From positions 12,598,720 to 12,662,719 of the forward strand of contig OX365950.1 in assembly GCA_947247005.1 (NCBI GenBank): a stretch of DNA of 64,000 nucleotides, read 5' to 3'. The first letter of the stretch is position 1; each line of letters starts with the position of its first letter. Positions 42,901-45,259 of the stretch are shown here, one piece after another. Under the pieces are notes generated by a model. The model worked only from the letters and a program-made list of their open reading frames with translations. It was not told the origin of the DNA and made no database searches. This DNA is from Spisula solida. Taxonomy: Eukaryota > Mollusca > Bivalvia > Venerida > Mactridae. A program made the position numbers and the translations under genes.

Positions 42901-43583
42901 TTTAAAAACCTCCACAGAAATACCATAATTTATTATACTAATATATTAAAACCATTTCTTATTTTCCGCCCATGTTTTAACAAATATTCATATTGATGAT
43001 TTTGAAAACGGTTGTAAAACTTTTTCTTTTGTTTAAGATTCTGTTGACTTGGGCCGATTCCCATTCTCAAATTTGTAAAATATTCTTACTAATTTGCATG
43101 TAATAGAATAGGGAAAAAGATAACAAAACCTAGTAAAATTTTCTAGCATTTTCTAGCTTAACCATTCATAAATTTATGTTTAGGACAGACATAAGTGTAC
43201 TTATTATTTATGAGAATATATAGGCCACAAACAACCAAATGTTGCAATGTTAGTGATATGACTACCTCACATGTGTCAGGTGTATTGATTGGTCTGATTT
43301 AAGATCCAAAAAACTTTTTTTTACTAAATTATTTTTGGGATCAATCAACCTTACATACACTCATGGCACCTGTGATGTACATATTATATACATATTATAA
43401 ATTTAGTGAAGATGTATACATATATTGAGGCTAATCATCACTAAAATTAATATTGAGGCTATTCACCACTAAATTCTCAATAATATTTTTTCAAATTTGT
43501 CAACTTGATTACTCTGTATTCCAGGTGCTTCAGATTTACAGTCAGGACCGGCTGGCAAGGATACTTACGAAACAGTATGCTGA
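904..43583 (+). CDS. Anoctamin (TMEM16) family gene, 3' part, 21 exons in window
   Basis: Anoctamins are dimeric ten-helix membrane proteins acting as Ca2+-activated chloride channels or phospholipid scramblases. The 21 exons I assembled give one continuous 844-residue frame with every intron phase matching. Recognisable family blocks in order are: a cytosolic N-domain ending in a motif with LHEDSE; YFGEKIALYFAW at the start of helix 1; FLEFWKRYNARLAYEWDV after helix 2; DPVTQKHDW; ENHRTQTQF before helix 5; the helix 7-8 block LFAASFPLAPL with RRPVA; and FEHIVF with IPDVP in helix 10. Extracellular loops are much shorter than in vertebrate ANO1-7 and the cysteine-rich 1-2 loop is absent, more like ANO8/ANO10, while the helix-1 and helix-7/8 motifs look like the ANO1-7 group. 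The subfamily is therefore left open. The tail after helix 10 is about 200 residues, long for the family. The 5' end lies outside the window and no promoter is visible. Confidence 0.9.
1075..1155. repeat. Dispersed repeat, pair with 61600-61682
   Basis: A GAAG(C)TGAAGGTCATCGGCC segment with AGGCAGGGATAAAAC matches 61600-61682 at most positions in the same orientation. The short interspersed family is not identified. Confidence 0.6.
1440..1660 (-). mobile_element. LINE reverse-transcriptase C-terminal remnant
   Basis: Translated on the minus strand this gives LTCPCSAEDQSAKHILKRF, RDAKWPQDITLHQKLYGD and IDDLRQTTS then a stop. The C.C....Q...H.L......R...WP....L..KLYG....L..T pattern is the usual end of non-LTR retrotransposon ORF2 after the RT domain. 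It is a 5'-truncated, decayed copy in anoctamin intron 1. Confidence 0.7.
1786..1926 (+). CDS. Anoctamin exon 2, N-domain with cysteine cluster
   Basis: Acceptor ...ATGTAG, donor GTAAGT. It encodes EEEEVNTNI, then ITDFCGCCPCYPKDS, ending with LSKM in phase 1. Four cysteines lie within six residues (CGCCPC), an unusual cluster for this domain and a possible palmitoylation site. The frame joins exon 3 through a split Gly codon. Confidence 0.75.
2205..2397. repeat. Small element with ATGCCCCC / GGGGGCAT ends
   Basis: Starts TTATTATGCCCCCACC and ends AAGTGGGGGGCATC. Inverted C-rich/G-rich ends match the family also seen at 2915-3172 and 55900-56170. Non-coding. Confidence 0.55.
2540..2864 (+). 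CDS. Anoctamin exon 3, end of N-domain and helix 1
   Basis: Acceptor TTGACAG, donor GTAATA, phase 1 to phase 2. It encodes LPYMLLKEVYVDAFVLHED, equivalent to the family block ending in an LHDG-like motif, then an acidic linker, then KFQPVWKIRNYFGEKIALYF. The last block is the hallmark that starts helix 1 (about 25 hydrophobic residues to FFYGLTV). This is the longest and most diagnostic exon of the 5' half. Confidence 0.93.
2915..3180. repeat. Small element with CATGCCCCC / GGGGGCATA ends
   Basis: Left end TCATGCCCCCCCC, right end ATGGGGGCATACATG, interior with AGGTCAAAGTCAAGG-like sequence. Probably a non-autonomous terminal-inverted-repeat element common in this genome. It lies in anoctamin intron 3. 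Confidence 0.6.
3306..3414. repeat. Perfect fold-back hairpin, 32-bp arms
   Basis: The arms at 3306-3337 and 3383-3414 are reverse complements (core CTGCAGTTCATCGGTG), separated by 45 nt. It could be a tiny fold-back element or the paired ends of one. It would form a stable stem in the pre-mRNA of intron 3. Confidence 0.85.
3415..4128. other. Intron 3 remainder
   Basis: Contains a weak internal duplication: a segment with GATGAACGAAGCTA and ATTTGCATA occurs near 3450-3545 and again near 3900-3965. No coding or RNA feature is seen. Confidence 0.4.
4129..4185 (+). CDS. Anoctamin exon 4, first extracellular loop
   Basis: Acceptor TTATACAG, donor GTAAGT, phase 2 to 2, 57 nt. It encodes AERSQDYEDMPTNLTGQE. 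The NLT sequon sits in the helix 1-2 loop, which is extracellular in the family, so it is a candidate N-glycosylation site. The cysteine motifs that vertebrate ANO1-7 carry in this loop are absent. Confidence 0.75.
4255..4455 (+). mobile_element. SINE family A body (no tRNA head)
   Basis: Carries the body shared with 5918-6160: GATTTTCCTCCACATGTGGA, GTTGCTGGTTCC and TCCAGGAAAACTGGTT. The 5' tRNA-like part is degraded. It lies in anoctamin intron 4. Confidence 0.7.
4602..4696 (+). CDS. Anoctamin exon 5, loop end and helix 2
   Basis: Acceptor GTATTTCAG, donor GTAAGA, phase 2 to 1. It encodes IKWKMGQLYN, then FDNDVTPFFALVICLW. The FDN..T.FFA..M.LW pattern is the conserved entry to helix 2 in anoctamins. 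Confidence 0.9.
4995..5085 (+). mobile_element. tRNA-derived SINE head
   Basis: Box A-like TTAGCTCAGTGGTTAGCATG and box B-like GGTTCAAATAC are spaced as in a tRNA. The arms do not fold into a clean cloverleaf and no CCA-side stem pairs, so it is a SINE head rather than a functional tRNA gene. Confidence 0.55.
5482..5603 (+). CDS. Anoctamin exon 6, after helix 2
   Basis: Acceptor CATTTTCAG, donor GTAAAA, phase 1 to 0. It encodes TVFLEFWKRYNARLAYEWDV followed by a 20-residue stretch with RPEFFG. The block FLE.WKR....L.Y.W.. is a strong anoctamin signature marking the cytosolic helix 2-3 loop. Confidence 0.95.
5918..6160 (+). mobile_element. SINE family A, full copy with tRNA-like head
   Basis: Head GTGGTCTAGTGCTTAGTGC (box A-like) with a box B-like GATTTGATTTCC, followed by the family body ending AGTCCAGGAAAACTG. 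The other copies are 4255 (+), 8155 (-) and 62190 (-). Confidence 0.7.
6204..6293 (+). CDS. Possible cassette exon in anoctamin intron 6 (tentative)
   Basis: A 90-nt open stretch between ATAAACAG and a GTAAAT donor is phase 0 on both sides, matching the flanking exons, so inclusion would keep the frame and add 30 residues (PRGRSEHSCEDQPWW...) to the helix 2-3 loop. The polypyrimidine tract is weak and family members have no obvious insert here. It may be chance. Confidence 0.22.
6300..7084. other. Intron 6 sequence, nothing recognised
   Basis: AT-rich unique sequence. Short ORFs here have no coding character. Confidence 0.4.
7085..7453. mobile_element. MITE-like element, about 35-bp terminal inverted repeats
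   Basis: The left end TAGGCCAAGCTTAAAATATT followed by TTGTTTCCCCATCCC pairs with the right end GGATGGGGAAACAAACAATA followed by TTTTAGGCCTTA. It is 370 bp and non-coding, with a GGGTAGGTAGGTAGG run inside. Confidence 0.75.
7581..7670 (+). CDS. Anoctamin exon 7, start of helix 3
   Basis: Acceptor GTATTTTAG, donor GTAAAT, phase 0 to 0, 30 codons. It encodes DPVTQKHDWFYSGKRQFLKF then a hydrophobic run. The family equivalent is the N-P-V-T-G-K-E-P-Y block followed by helix 3. Confidence 0.92.
8155..8345 (-). mobile_element. SINE family A, minus strand
   Basis: Reverse complement of the family body (AACCAGTTTTTCTGGACTG) and of the box B region (CAGGGATCAAACCG). A piece resembling the rest of the head (GATTACAAAGCCAGTGCACTA) lies at 8618-8645, separated by about 270 bp. 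Confidence 0.65.
8684..8839 (+). CDS. Anoctamin exon 8, helices 3-4
   Basis: Acceptor TATATTTCAG, donor GTAAGT, phase 0 to 0, 52 codons. Two hydrophobic segments (ICLVFVSLAGVVVYRVIVSV and ITSSVVSALLNATSILIL) are joined by only about ten residues with two cysteines. The last ~34 nt and the donor are the founder of the 43-bp array that fills the next kilobase. Only the first donor keeps the frame: after ...GR a downstream donor reads V-S-V/L-T-stop. Confidence 0.9.
8840..9860 (+). repeat. 43-bp tandem array carrying the exon 8 splice donor, 23 GTAAGT copies
   Basis: The unit is GTAAGTCTCACTTAATGCTA then CATCCATCCTCATACTGGGC and AGG, i.e. the end of exon 8 plus its donor. GTAAGT occurs at 8840 (the true donor), 8905, 8948, 8991, 9034, 9075 and onward to 9802, every 41-43 bp, then a decayed GTCAGT at 9845. 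The first intronic unit is partly deleted. The unit is not a multiple of 3 and contains TAA in the exon frame. Confidence 0.95.
9951..11658. mobile_element. Pogo/Tigger-like element (outer), interrupted
   Basis: Left end TACAGTGTAATGTGAGAAAA then CCGAC, right end GGTTTTCTCAGATTACACTG then TA. They are inverted repeats of about 24 bp starting with TA, as in Tc1/pogo elements. No transposase frame was recognised. It is split by the inner element at 10570. Confidence 0.75.
10570..11455. mobile_element. Pogo-like element (inner, nested)
   Basis: Left end TACAGTAAACTCCCTCAAAA then CCGGA and right end TCCGGTTTTGAGGGAGTTTA then CTGTA are perfect 25-bp inverted repeats bounded by TA. CCGGA-type subrepeats occur inside. 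It is non-autonomous (886 bp) and sits within the outer element. Confidence 0.85.
11795..11831 (+). CDS. Anoctamin exon 9 (37 nt), after helix 4
   Basis: A micro-exon with acceptor ATTTCATTTCAG and donor GTAAGC, phase 0 to 1. It encodes IYDIVAWKLTEW, matching the family pattern (V/I)Y..LA..LT.WE that precedes the ENHRT motif. Both neighbours agree in phase. Confidence 0.92.
12150..12590. repeat. 18-bp degenerate tandem array upstream of exon 10
   Basis: About 24 units of AGTGTACCATCACAATTC and variants (CATGATTT, CTGTC). It ends about 25 bp before the acceptor of exon 10 but does not contain it. Confidence 0.9.
12614..12723 (+). CDS. Anoctamin exon 10, helix 5
   Basis: Acceptor TATATTTCAG, donor GTAAGT, phase 1 to 0. 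It encodes ENHRTQTQFNDALIIKLFAF then FANSYASCLYIAFFRG. E-N/M-H-R-T-x-x-x-F and the F.N.Y.S..YIAFF.G helix are among the most conserved anoctamin blocks and line the lipid groove. Confidence 0.96.
12950..13988 (+). repeat. 35-bp tandem array carrying the exon 11 splice acceptor, about 29 copies
   Basis: The unit is AGAGATTTGTGTAATAATGT then AGTGTATTATATTAC. Most copies end in ATATTACAG followed by AGATTTG, the same junction as the true exon 11 start (ATATTACAG/AGATTTGG). Some copies have ACAAAG instead and lose the AG at that point. The array runs directly into the exon. Confidence 0.93.
13989..14131 (+). CDS. Anoctamin exon 11, helix 6
   Basis: Acceptor ATATTACAG, the last of about 29 repeated copies; donor GTAAGT; phase 0 to 2. 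It encodes RFGGIFGLPDEYNDECEGDS, CMSQLSFQVFILMLAKPF and PKFLKDIILP. Aligning the terminal ..LP with other anoctamins puts Asp at the position of mouse ANO1 E654 and Lys at the position of N650, both helix-6 calcium ligands. Upstream acceptor copies read AGA TTT GTG TAA and would stop at once, so this acceptor is the productive one. Confidence 0.92.
14155..14500 (+). mobile_element. tRNA-derived SINE (family C)
   Basis: GAGAGGTCGCCTAGAGGTAG (box A-like) and GGTTCAACCC (box B) about 35 bp apart, followed by an unrelated body to about 14500. It lies in anoctamin intron 11 and is not a functional tRNA. Confidence 0.6.
14501..14969. other. Intron 11 remainder with alternative acceptor at 14888
   Basis: From 14889 the sequence is open in the frame of exon 12, so an acceptor after CATCTTTTAG could extend exon 12 by 81 nt. 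Otherwise nothing is recognised. Confidence 0.4.
14970..15204 (+). CDS. Anoctamin exon 12, Cys-rich loop and start of helix 7
   Basis: Acceptor CTATTCTTCAG, donor GTAAGT, phase 2 to 0. It encodes FFKKLWRTRPDCCCKNGCCC, a 40-residue charged linker, then GDFTLGEYTEKVIVYGFLM. EYTE aligns with EYMEM of ANO1, so both helix-7 calcium ligands (E702, E705) are kept. Seven cysteines lie in the cytosolic helix 6-7 loop. A second acceptor at 14888 (CATCTTTTAG) is also in frame and would add 27 residues; I prefer 14970 because it gives the family-like join of helix 6 to a basic stretch. Confidence 0.9.
15290..16700. repeat. 28-bp tandem array with GTCATGTGAC, about 50 copies
   Basis: The unit is ATGGTCATGTGACTTGATCC then TTGACGAG, with many variants. 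A higher-order duplication of about 700 bp is visible: 15504-15790 recurs almost unchanged at 16204-16490. It follows the exon 12 donor but does not include it. Confidence 0.93.
16837..16979. repeat. 27-bp tandem repeat, about 5 copies
   Basis: The unit is TTTAATATTTGGTATTGTAA then AGATAAG; copies are almost identical. It lies just upstream of the exon 13 acceptor at 17013. Confidence 0.95.
17014..17143 (+). CDS. Anoctamin exon 13, helices 7-8
   Basis: Acceptor ATATATTTCAG, donor GTAAGT, phase 0 to 1. It encodes LFAASFPLAPLVALIILFVD, KHIDAKRLLWLNRRPVAF and IAQDLG. The F.A.SFPLAPL...L block and RRPVA are family hallmarks. The helix-8 ligands are DKHID, against EIRLD in ANO1, so E734 becomes Asp and D738 is kept. 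Confidence 0.96.
17615..17795 (+). mobile_element. tRNA-derived SINE family B, copy 1
   Basis: Box A-like TGGCTAGATTGCTTAGTCAG and box B-like GGGTTTGAGCCC, then a body with TTTGGCACCCAATGGGAGAC and GGTTGCTTCAAAGCTCCTGA. The same body recurs at 17930. Confidence 0.65.
17930..18075 (+). mobile_element. tRNA-derived SINE family B, copy 2
   Basis: A degraded head (AGGTTTGAGCTTTGGCTCGG) and the same body (TTTGGCACCCAACCAGAGAC, GGTTACTTCAAAGCTCCTGA) as the copy at 17615, in direct orientation 320 bp apart. Confidence 0.65.
18264..18551 (+). repeat. 48-bp tandem array (6 copies) carrying acceptor and start of exon 14
   Basis: Copies start at 18264, 18312, 18360, 18408, 18456 and 18504. Each begins GGATGTGG and the first five end in TTGGTGTTTCAG. 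The sixth diverges at its end, where the exon continues as GTGTCGTCTCC. Each unit is both the first 16 codons of exon 14 (GMWYGILNFVNLIGVS) and a complete 3' splice site for the next. The outer acceptor at 18263 (CAAAACTATTTCAG) is also good. Copies 2-6 are nearly identical, implying recent expansion or homogenisation. Confidence 0.95.
18504..18637 (+). CDS. Anoctamin exon 14, helix 9 (minimal form)
   Basis: Using the last of six repeated acceptors, GTGTTTCAG at 18503, the exon is phase 1 to 0 and encodes MWYGILNFVNLIGVVSNGFL, IAFTSSWGLKYSMQTRLW and ICIGFE, matching the IG.W...L.....VISNAF.I.F.S block. The stretch between IAFTS and the next helix is only about ten residues, where ANO1-7 have roughly 60-80. 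Five upstream acceptors (18263, 18311, 18359, 18407, 18455) lie in the same frame without stops and would prepend 16-residue blocks. Confidence 0.9.
18675..18850. repeat. Dispersed repeat, inverted relative to 55500-55735
   Basis: Contains GTCTGTCTGGATGGATGTCA and CTCCTTAACCAGTGGTTGGA. The reverse complement of these blocks occurs at about 55600-55690 in the 3' flank of C2CD3. Confidence 0.6.
19284..19364 (+). CDS. Anoctamin exon 15, helix 10
   Basis: Acceptor ACTTACAG, donor GTAAGA, phase 0 to 0, 27 codons. It encodes HIVFGLKFILAYLIPDVPKD then VRLAIRR. FEH.VF........IPD.P..V...I.RE is the conserved last helix and exit of the family. Confidence 0.96.
19365..20069. other. Intron 15, nothing recognised
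   Basis: Unique AT-rich sequence. It includes a short hairpin GGTCGTAAGTACTACTTACG followed by ACC near 19741. Confidence 0.4.
20070..20161 (+). CDS. Anoctamin exon 16, start of cytosolic tail
   Basis: Acceptor TGATGCAG, donor GTAAGT, phase 0 to 2. It encodes EKYQVAKKFEDRGTKTDYYS then DLTPAATYDD. RE.Y.A...L/F is the usual continuation after helix 10. From here on the family is poorly conserved. Confidence 0.88.
20162..21214. other. Intron 16, 5' part
   Basis: Mostly unique. Near 20670-20810 a GGGGTGGGCCGATGCATCGA block with many ATCGAT/CTATCG motifs looks like the end of an unidentified element. Its other end was not found. Confidence 0.35.
21215..21795. mobile_element. MITE-like element with TACTGTAAAAGC ends
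   Basis: Left end TACTGTAAAAGCAGAATAAT then TCGCGAGG, right end CCTCGCGAAAATAAATGCTT then TTACAGTA. They are imperfect inverted repeats of about 28 bp bounded by TA, 581 bp, non-coding. Confidence 0.8.
22390..23060. repeat. Degenerate ~60-75-bp tandem repeat with a 19-G run
   Basis: Recurring blocks are TTATAGGTAGTTAGAGTTCC, then TACCTTAATGTTTTACCTG and CCAAATACTT. The copies are diverged. A pure G tract of 19 occupies 22951-22969. Segments near 22245-22320 and 23125-23215 are also related to each other. Confidence 0.6.
23438..23855. mobile_element. Element with CCCCTACCGGTTT inverted ends
   Basis: Starts CCCCTACCGGTTTTTGACCG (itself a small hairpin), continues with CCGTCCGTCCGTC, carries two ~150-bp internal copies of a block with CTGGATCCTG and AACTCAAACAGTTTCCAA, and ends CAAACCGGTAGGGGGC. 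Non-coding. Confidence 0.75.
24225..25495. repeat. 30-bp minisatellite, about 42 copies
   Basis: The unit is CCCTGTCTATCCCTGGATCT then GTACCATCAA, with regular variants (GTCTGT, TATCATGG). Being a multiple of 3 without stops it yields a 412-codon open frame and overlapping ones in other frames. This is satellite, not a gene. It lies in intron 16. Confidence 0.96.
25892..26103. mobile_element. ~210-bp MITE, copy 1
   Basis: Left end TACTGTAAACCAAGAAATTA, right end AAGTAAATTGGTTTACAGT. The same family and size occur at 37476. Confidence 0.85.
26104..27207. other. Intron 16, 3' part, nothing recognised
   Basis: Unique AT-rich sequence up to the acceptor of exon 17. Confidence 0.4.
27208..27369 (+). 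CDS. Anoctamin exon 17, acidic tail with Asp8
   Basis: Acceptor CTGTTGCAG, donor GTACGT, phase 2 to 2. It encodes VRPDSANYDNFPTMLV, eight consecutive Asp from a GAT/GAC run, then IGMYGNVLKPPLPTVSEVQE and a Ser-rich end. It has no similarity I recognise. Assignment rests on splice sites, phase, the open frame and coding-like composition. Confidence 0.72.
28056..29005. mobile_element. Element with GTCGCCT / AGGCGACA ends and subrepeats
   Basis: The left end TGTGTCGCCTCAAAAGGCGA folds on itself; the right end has CGTCAGGCGACACATG. The interior is five to six ~150-bp subrepeats with TTGTCCGGAGCATAACTTTG and AACCATAACTCTACCT. The same design (hairpin end, CGTCCG or CCGGAG block, subrepeats) is seen at 33638. 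Intron 17. Confidence 0.75.
29168..29215 (+). CDS. Anoctamin exon 18 (REWYE cassette copy 1)
   Basis: A 48-nt exon, phase 2 to 2, between AATTTACAG and GTATTT. It encodes SQDREWYECSTNDQF. A second in-frame acceptor 12 nt upstream (29155, TTTTACAG) would add R-I-Y-S. It is clearly related to the next exon at 30992 in phase, size and the shared REWYE core, so the two arose by exon duplication. Inclusion is inferred. Confidence 0.6.
29420..29975. repeat. 22-23-bp degenerate tandem array
   Basis: The unit is GGGACTCAGTTAGTGCCCCA then TTT, about 24 copies with many substitutions. It lies between the duplicated exons 18 and 19. Confidence 0.9.
29976..30991. other. Intron 18 remainder, nothing recognised
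   Basis: Unique AT-rich sequence to the exon 19 acceptor. Confidence 0.4.
30992..31045 (+). CDS. Anoctamin exon 19 (REWYE cassette copy 2)
   Basis: A 54-nt exon, phase 2 to 2, between ATTTTTTACAG and GTATAA. It encodes KVTREWYEIDSNNDDDI. It is a paralogue of exon 18 sharing REWYE followed by an Asn/Asp-rich end. Both being symmetric, either, both or neither can be included without frame change. Confidence 0.6.
31046..32570. other. Intron 19
   Basis: Mostly unique. A degraded tRNA-like head may lie at 31695-31770 (GCCCACCTGGTTAGCACAGT). No coding block was found. Confidence 0.35.
32571..32755 (+). CDS. Anoctamin exon 20, Pro/Ser-rich tail
   Basis: Acceptor TGTATTTCAG, donor GTATGT, phase 2 to 1. 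It encodes HGMTSLKGVKPEGSQLSIKP, a low-complexity basic part (NSNNKAASASPTKKFTPPG) and an acidic end QSEDSD. Composition is coding-like, unlike the surrounding intron. No known domain is seen. Confidence 0.7.
32785..33100. repeat. Degenerate CATCCTT-rich tandem array after exon 20
   Basis: Repeats of TCATCCTTTGTCATTTATCC and TTCATAATG in units of about 24-26 bp. It begins within 30 bp of the exon 20 donor and does not include it. Confidence 0.8.
33270..35001. mobile_element. Mariner-like element, interrupted
   Basis: Left end TACGAGGGGTGATCCAGAAT then TACGTG, right end CACGTAATTCGGGACCACCC then CTCGTA. They are inverted repeats of about 26 bp with TA at both edges, the ACGAGGGGTG form typical of mariner-type elements. 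No intact transposase was seen. It is split by another element at 33638. Confidence 0.75.
33638..34360. mobile_element. Element with ATGCTCCCCG ends, nested
   Basis: Starts TATGCTCCCCGAAAATTCGG (hairpin), then TCCGTCCGTC, then four ~165-bp subrepeats (TAACTCAAAAAGTATGTGAG; AAGTGCAGTGCTCAAGAAC), and ends ACGGGGAGCATCTCCGGTC. It is inserted in the mariner-like element. Confidence 0.75.
35002..37475. other. Intron 20 middle, little recognised
   Basis: Unique AT-rich sequence with a TA microsatellite at 36133-36152 and a tRNA-like SINE head near 37030-37085 (TAGCCTAGTTGTAGAGTGTC). ORFs of 60-130 codons here show no coding features. Confidence 0.4.
37476..37678. mobile_element. ~203-bp MITE, copy 2
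   Basis: Left end TACTGTAAACCAAGAAATTA, right end AAGTAAATTGGTTTACAG. Same family as 25892-26103, same orientation. Confidence 0.85.
38215..38250. mobile_element. Lone mariner-like terminal repeat
   Basis: TACGAGGGGCCTTTGATAAG resembles the outer end of mariner elements. No partner end was found nearby. A similar lone end occurs at about 27408 (ATGAGGGGTGATTGCGAAG). Confidence 0.4.
38900..40015. repeat. 36-bp minisatellite, about 31 copies
   Basis: The unit is CTAACTAGTGGGTACACAAT then ATTGGACAACAAGCAG. It is very homogeneous, with two main variants (ACTAGTG/ACTGATG). It is a multiple of 3 with no stop in one frame on each strand, so it mimics 400-codon ORFs on both strands (KQLTSGYTILDN forward). 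Intron 20. Confidence 0.97.
40315..40690. mobile_element. Pogo-like element, left end truncated
   Basis: Right end TTCAAGATAACGAGGGTTGA then CTGTATA, left CTCTCGTTATCTCGAACTCG. These match the inverted CTCGTTATCTCGAA ends of pogo/Tigger-type elements, but the outermost left bases are lost. Confidence 0.65.
40754..42645. mobile_element. Element with GCTCACCTGTC ends and AGGTCA-rich core, interrupted
   Basis: Left GCTCACCTGTCGCAAAGTGA, right GACAGGTGAGCGACCTAGGG. The core at 41500-42480 is about eight diverged copies of a ~115-bp block with ACTAGGTCACAAGGTCAAAT and CACTAGAGGTCACAATTTTG. A smaller element is inserted at 40817. Confidence 0.75.
40817..41381. mobile_element. MITE with TAGGGCTGCGTA ends, nested
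   Basis: Perfect 12-bp inverted ends, TAGGGCTGCGTA and TACGCAGCCCTA, bounded by TA. A ~87-bp block with ACCGGTTTCCGATATAAATC and GTTCGATCGATACATCC is tandemly duplicated at 40838 and 40925. Confidence 0.85.
42646..43524. other. Intron 20, 3' end
   Basis: Unique AT-rich sequence to the exon 21 acceptor. Confidence 0.4.
43525..43583 (+). CDS. Anoctamin last coding exon 21 (tentative)
   Basis: Acceptor CTCTGTATTCCAG, phase 1. It encodes ASDLQSGPAGKDTYETVC then TGA. Phase, the strong acceptor and the GC-richer codon use favour it as the terminal exon, 10.8 kb after exon 20. Other in-phase candidates for the end are at 33102, 35139 and 38064, so the choice is not certain. Confidence 0.5.
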
Positions 43584-44433
43584 TTAATATTGATGCATGA
43601 ACTGGCTGGGATTTAAAGATCATTATTTTGTTTTTGCTGAATTTTGTGTTGAAATGCTCAGATCTGGAGAATACATATTTTGAGATTTTGTTACCATGGT
43701 AACACATTATTGACTCTTGGTAGTGCTATTTATACACTTTTACTCTGTTGGCTTTATAATTTTTATTCCATCCATTTCTGACCCTTAATGCTTTATGGTT
43801 AAAAGCACTTAACTGATCAACCATCAGCTGTCACGTTTAGCATTCAGAAAATACATTGTGTTATTACCTGCGAGCCTTGAGCGAGCAGGTATATTGGATA
43901 GCATAAAGTAAAAAGTCCATGGAGGGGCACGTGACCTGTTCTCGATGGTTTACTATTTTAAAAAAAAAATCCAAAAAAAGATTTGTAAGAATGTCGTACA
44001 CCAGACTAATTCAAGTATTCCATGCGGATAACATTGGTCTTTGTCGCATTGCAATAGTTTATTTACCGAAGAAATCAGAACTGTCCGAAATTTCAGTGAG
44101 CGCTAGGCAATATTGAGACCATGGATCTAAACAGCAGGTGACTGCAGCTGCATAAGCACAGCGCTTCCCAGTCAATGATAAATATAGTGAGAAATGGAGT
44201 ACATCCCGTAGAGAACACATTGTTCTTGAACGAAAATAGGTTAGTTCTATGGTTAATGTGTCACGATTATGGAATTTCGGGTGTTATTATTATTATTTCA
44301 AGCCTTTACTCAAGAATTTCTATATTTACGGTGTAATTGTGTAAAAGTTTATCAGCTTGTAAAATTCTGTACCTGTGGTTTTGTTTTTGTTGAAACCCAA
44401 ATTCCAGCAGAGTTACTAGCCTTGTTATAAATG
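43584..44433 (+). other. Putative anoctamin 3' UTR and flank
   Basis: Follows the proposed TGA with no further coding sequence. No canonical AATAAA lies in the first ~850 bp. AATAAA occurs at 45162 (inside an element) and at 45413, so the poly(A) site is undecided. Confidence 0.35.
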
Positions 44434-45259
44434 TACGTGGGGTGTCCCAGAATAGCGTATAATTCTTGCTTTATTCAGTCCAGCATGATTGCACAGCTTT
44501 GAACTTTTGCATGTGCAGTTCTACAAATATTCCACATGTATTTGAGGAATTTATTTTATATCAGGATACGTTGCATATGATAAATAGAAGAATTTGTAAC
44601 CCATGGTACAGTATGTGCGTCAGCAGAAAAAAAAAAAATTCAGAAATGAATTTAAATATTTAATGGCAATAGTACTCAAGTACTAACTGCCACATCCAGA
44701 CAAAAAATATATAAGCATAATTGGCATGTTTTGGCTAGTTGCTGTGTGACGTTTCATGGTAATGACGTAGTTTATGGCGGGTTAATGACGAAATATAACA
44801 TGTTGATATGACCAGAGTATAAAAAATTACGACGTCAGACGACGTTATCGAGCGATCGTCGTTTTCTAAGCATTGTGCTATACCCTGAGAAGTGTAGTCA
44901 CATAATAACACCAAGACAGAAGATTAATGAGGTGGAATCAACAGTACAATACAGCAGCGTACTCAGGCAGCTGTTTTAACAGCTGTTTTAAATTGACACA
45001 GTCGTTTTGTTTGGCACAGGAGAACAGGGGAACGAAGTAGAGCAGACCGACCAAGCTAAGCAAAAACTTTGACGCACCTAGCGTCACTTGGCGTTCGTAA
45101 AATGTACACAATTTGTAGGTTTTTAGATAATGTGTAATGAAGTTTTGCAAGTTTGACAGGAAATAAATTCTCTAAAGGTTTATTACAATTTTGACATACA
45201 ATACTTGATAGTTCTCATGATATAACGTGATTATACGCTATTCTGGGACAACCCACGTA
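44434..45259. mobile_element. Non-autonomous Tc1/mariner-like element, 29-bp ends
   Basis: Left end TACGTGGGGTGTCCCAGAAT then AGCGTATAA, right end TTATACGCTATTCTGGGACA then ACCCACGTA. They are almost perfect inverted repeats bounded by TA; 826 bp, no transposase. Confidence 0.85.
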
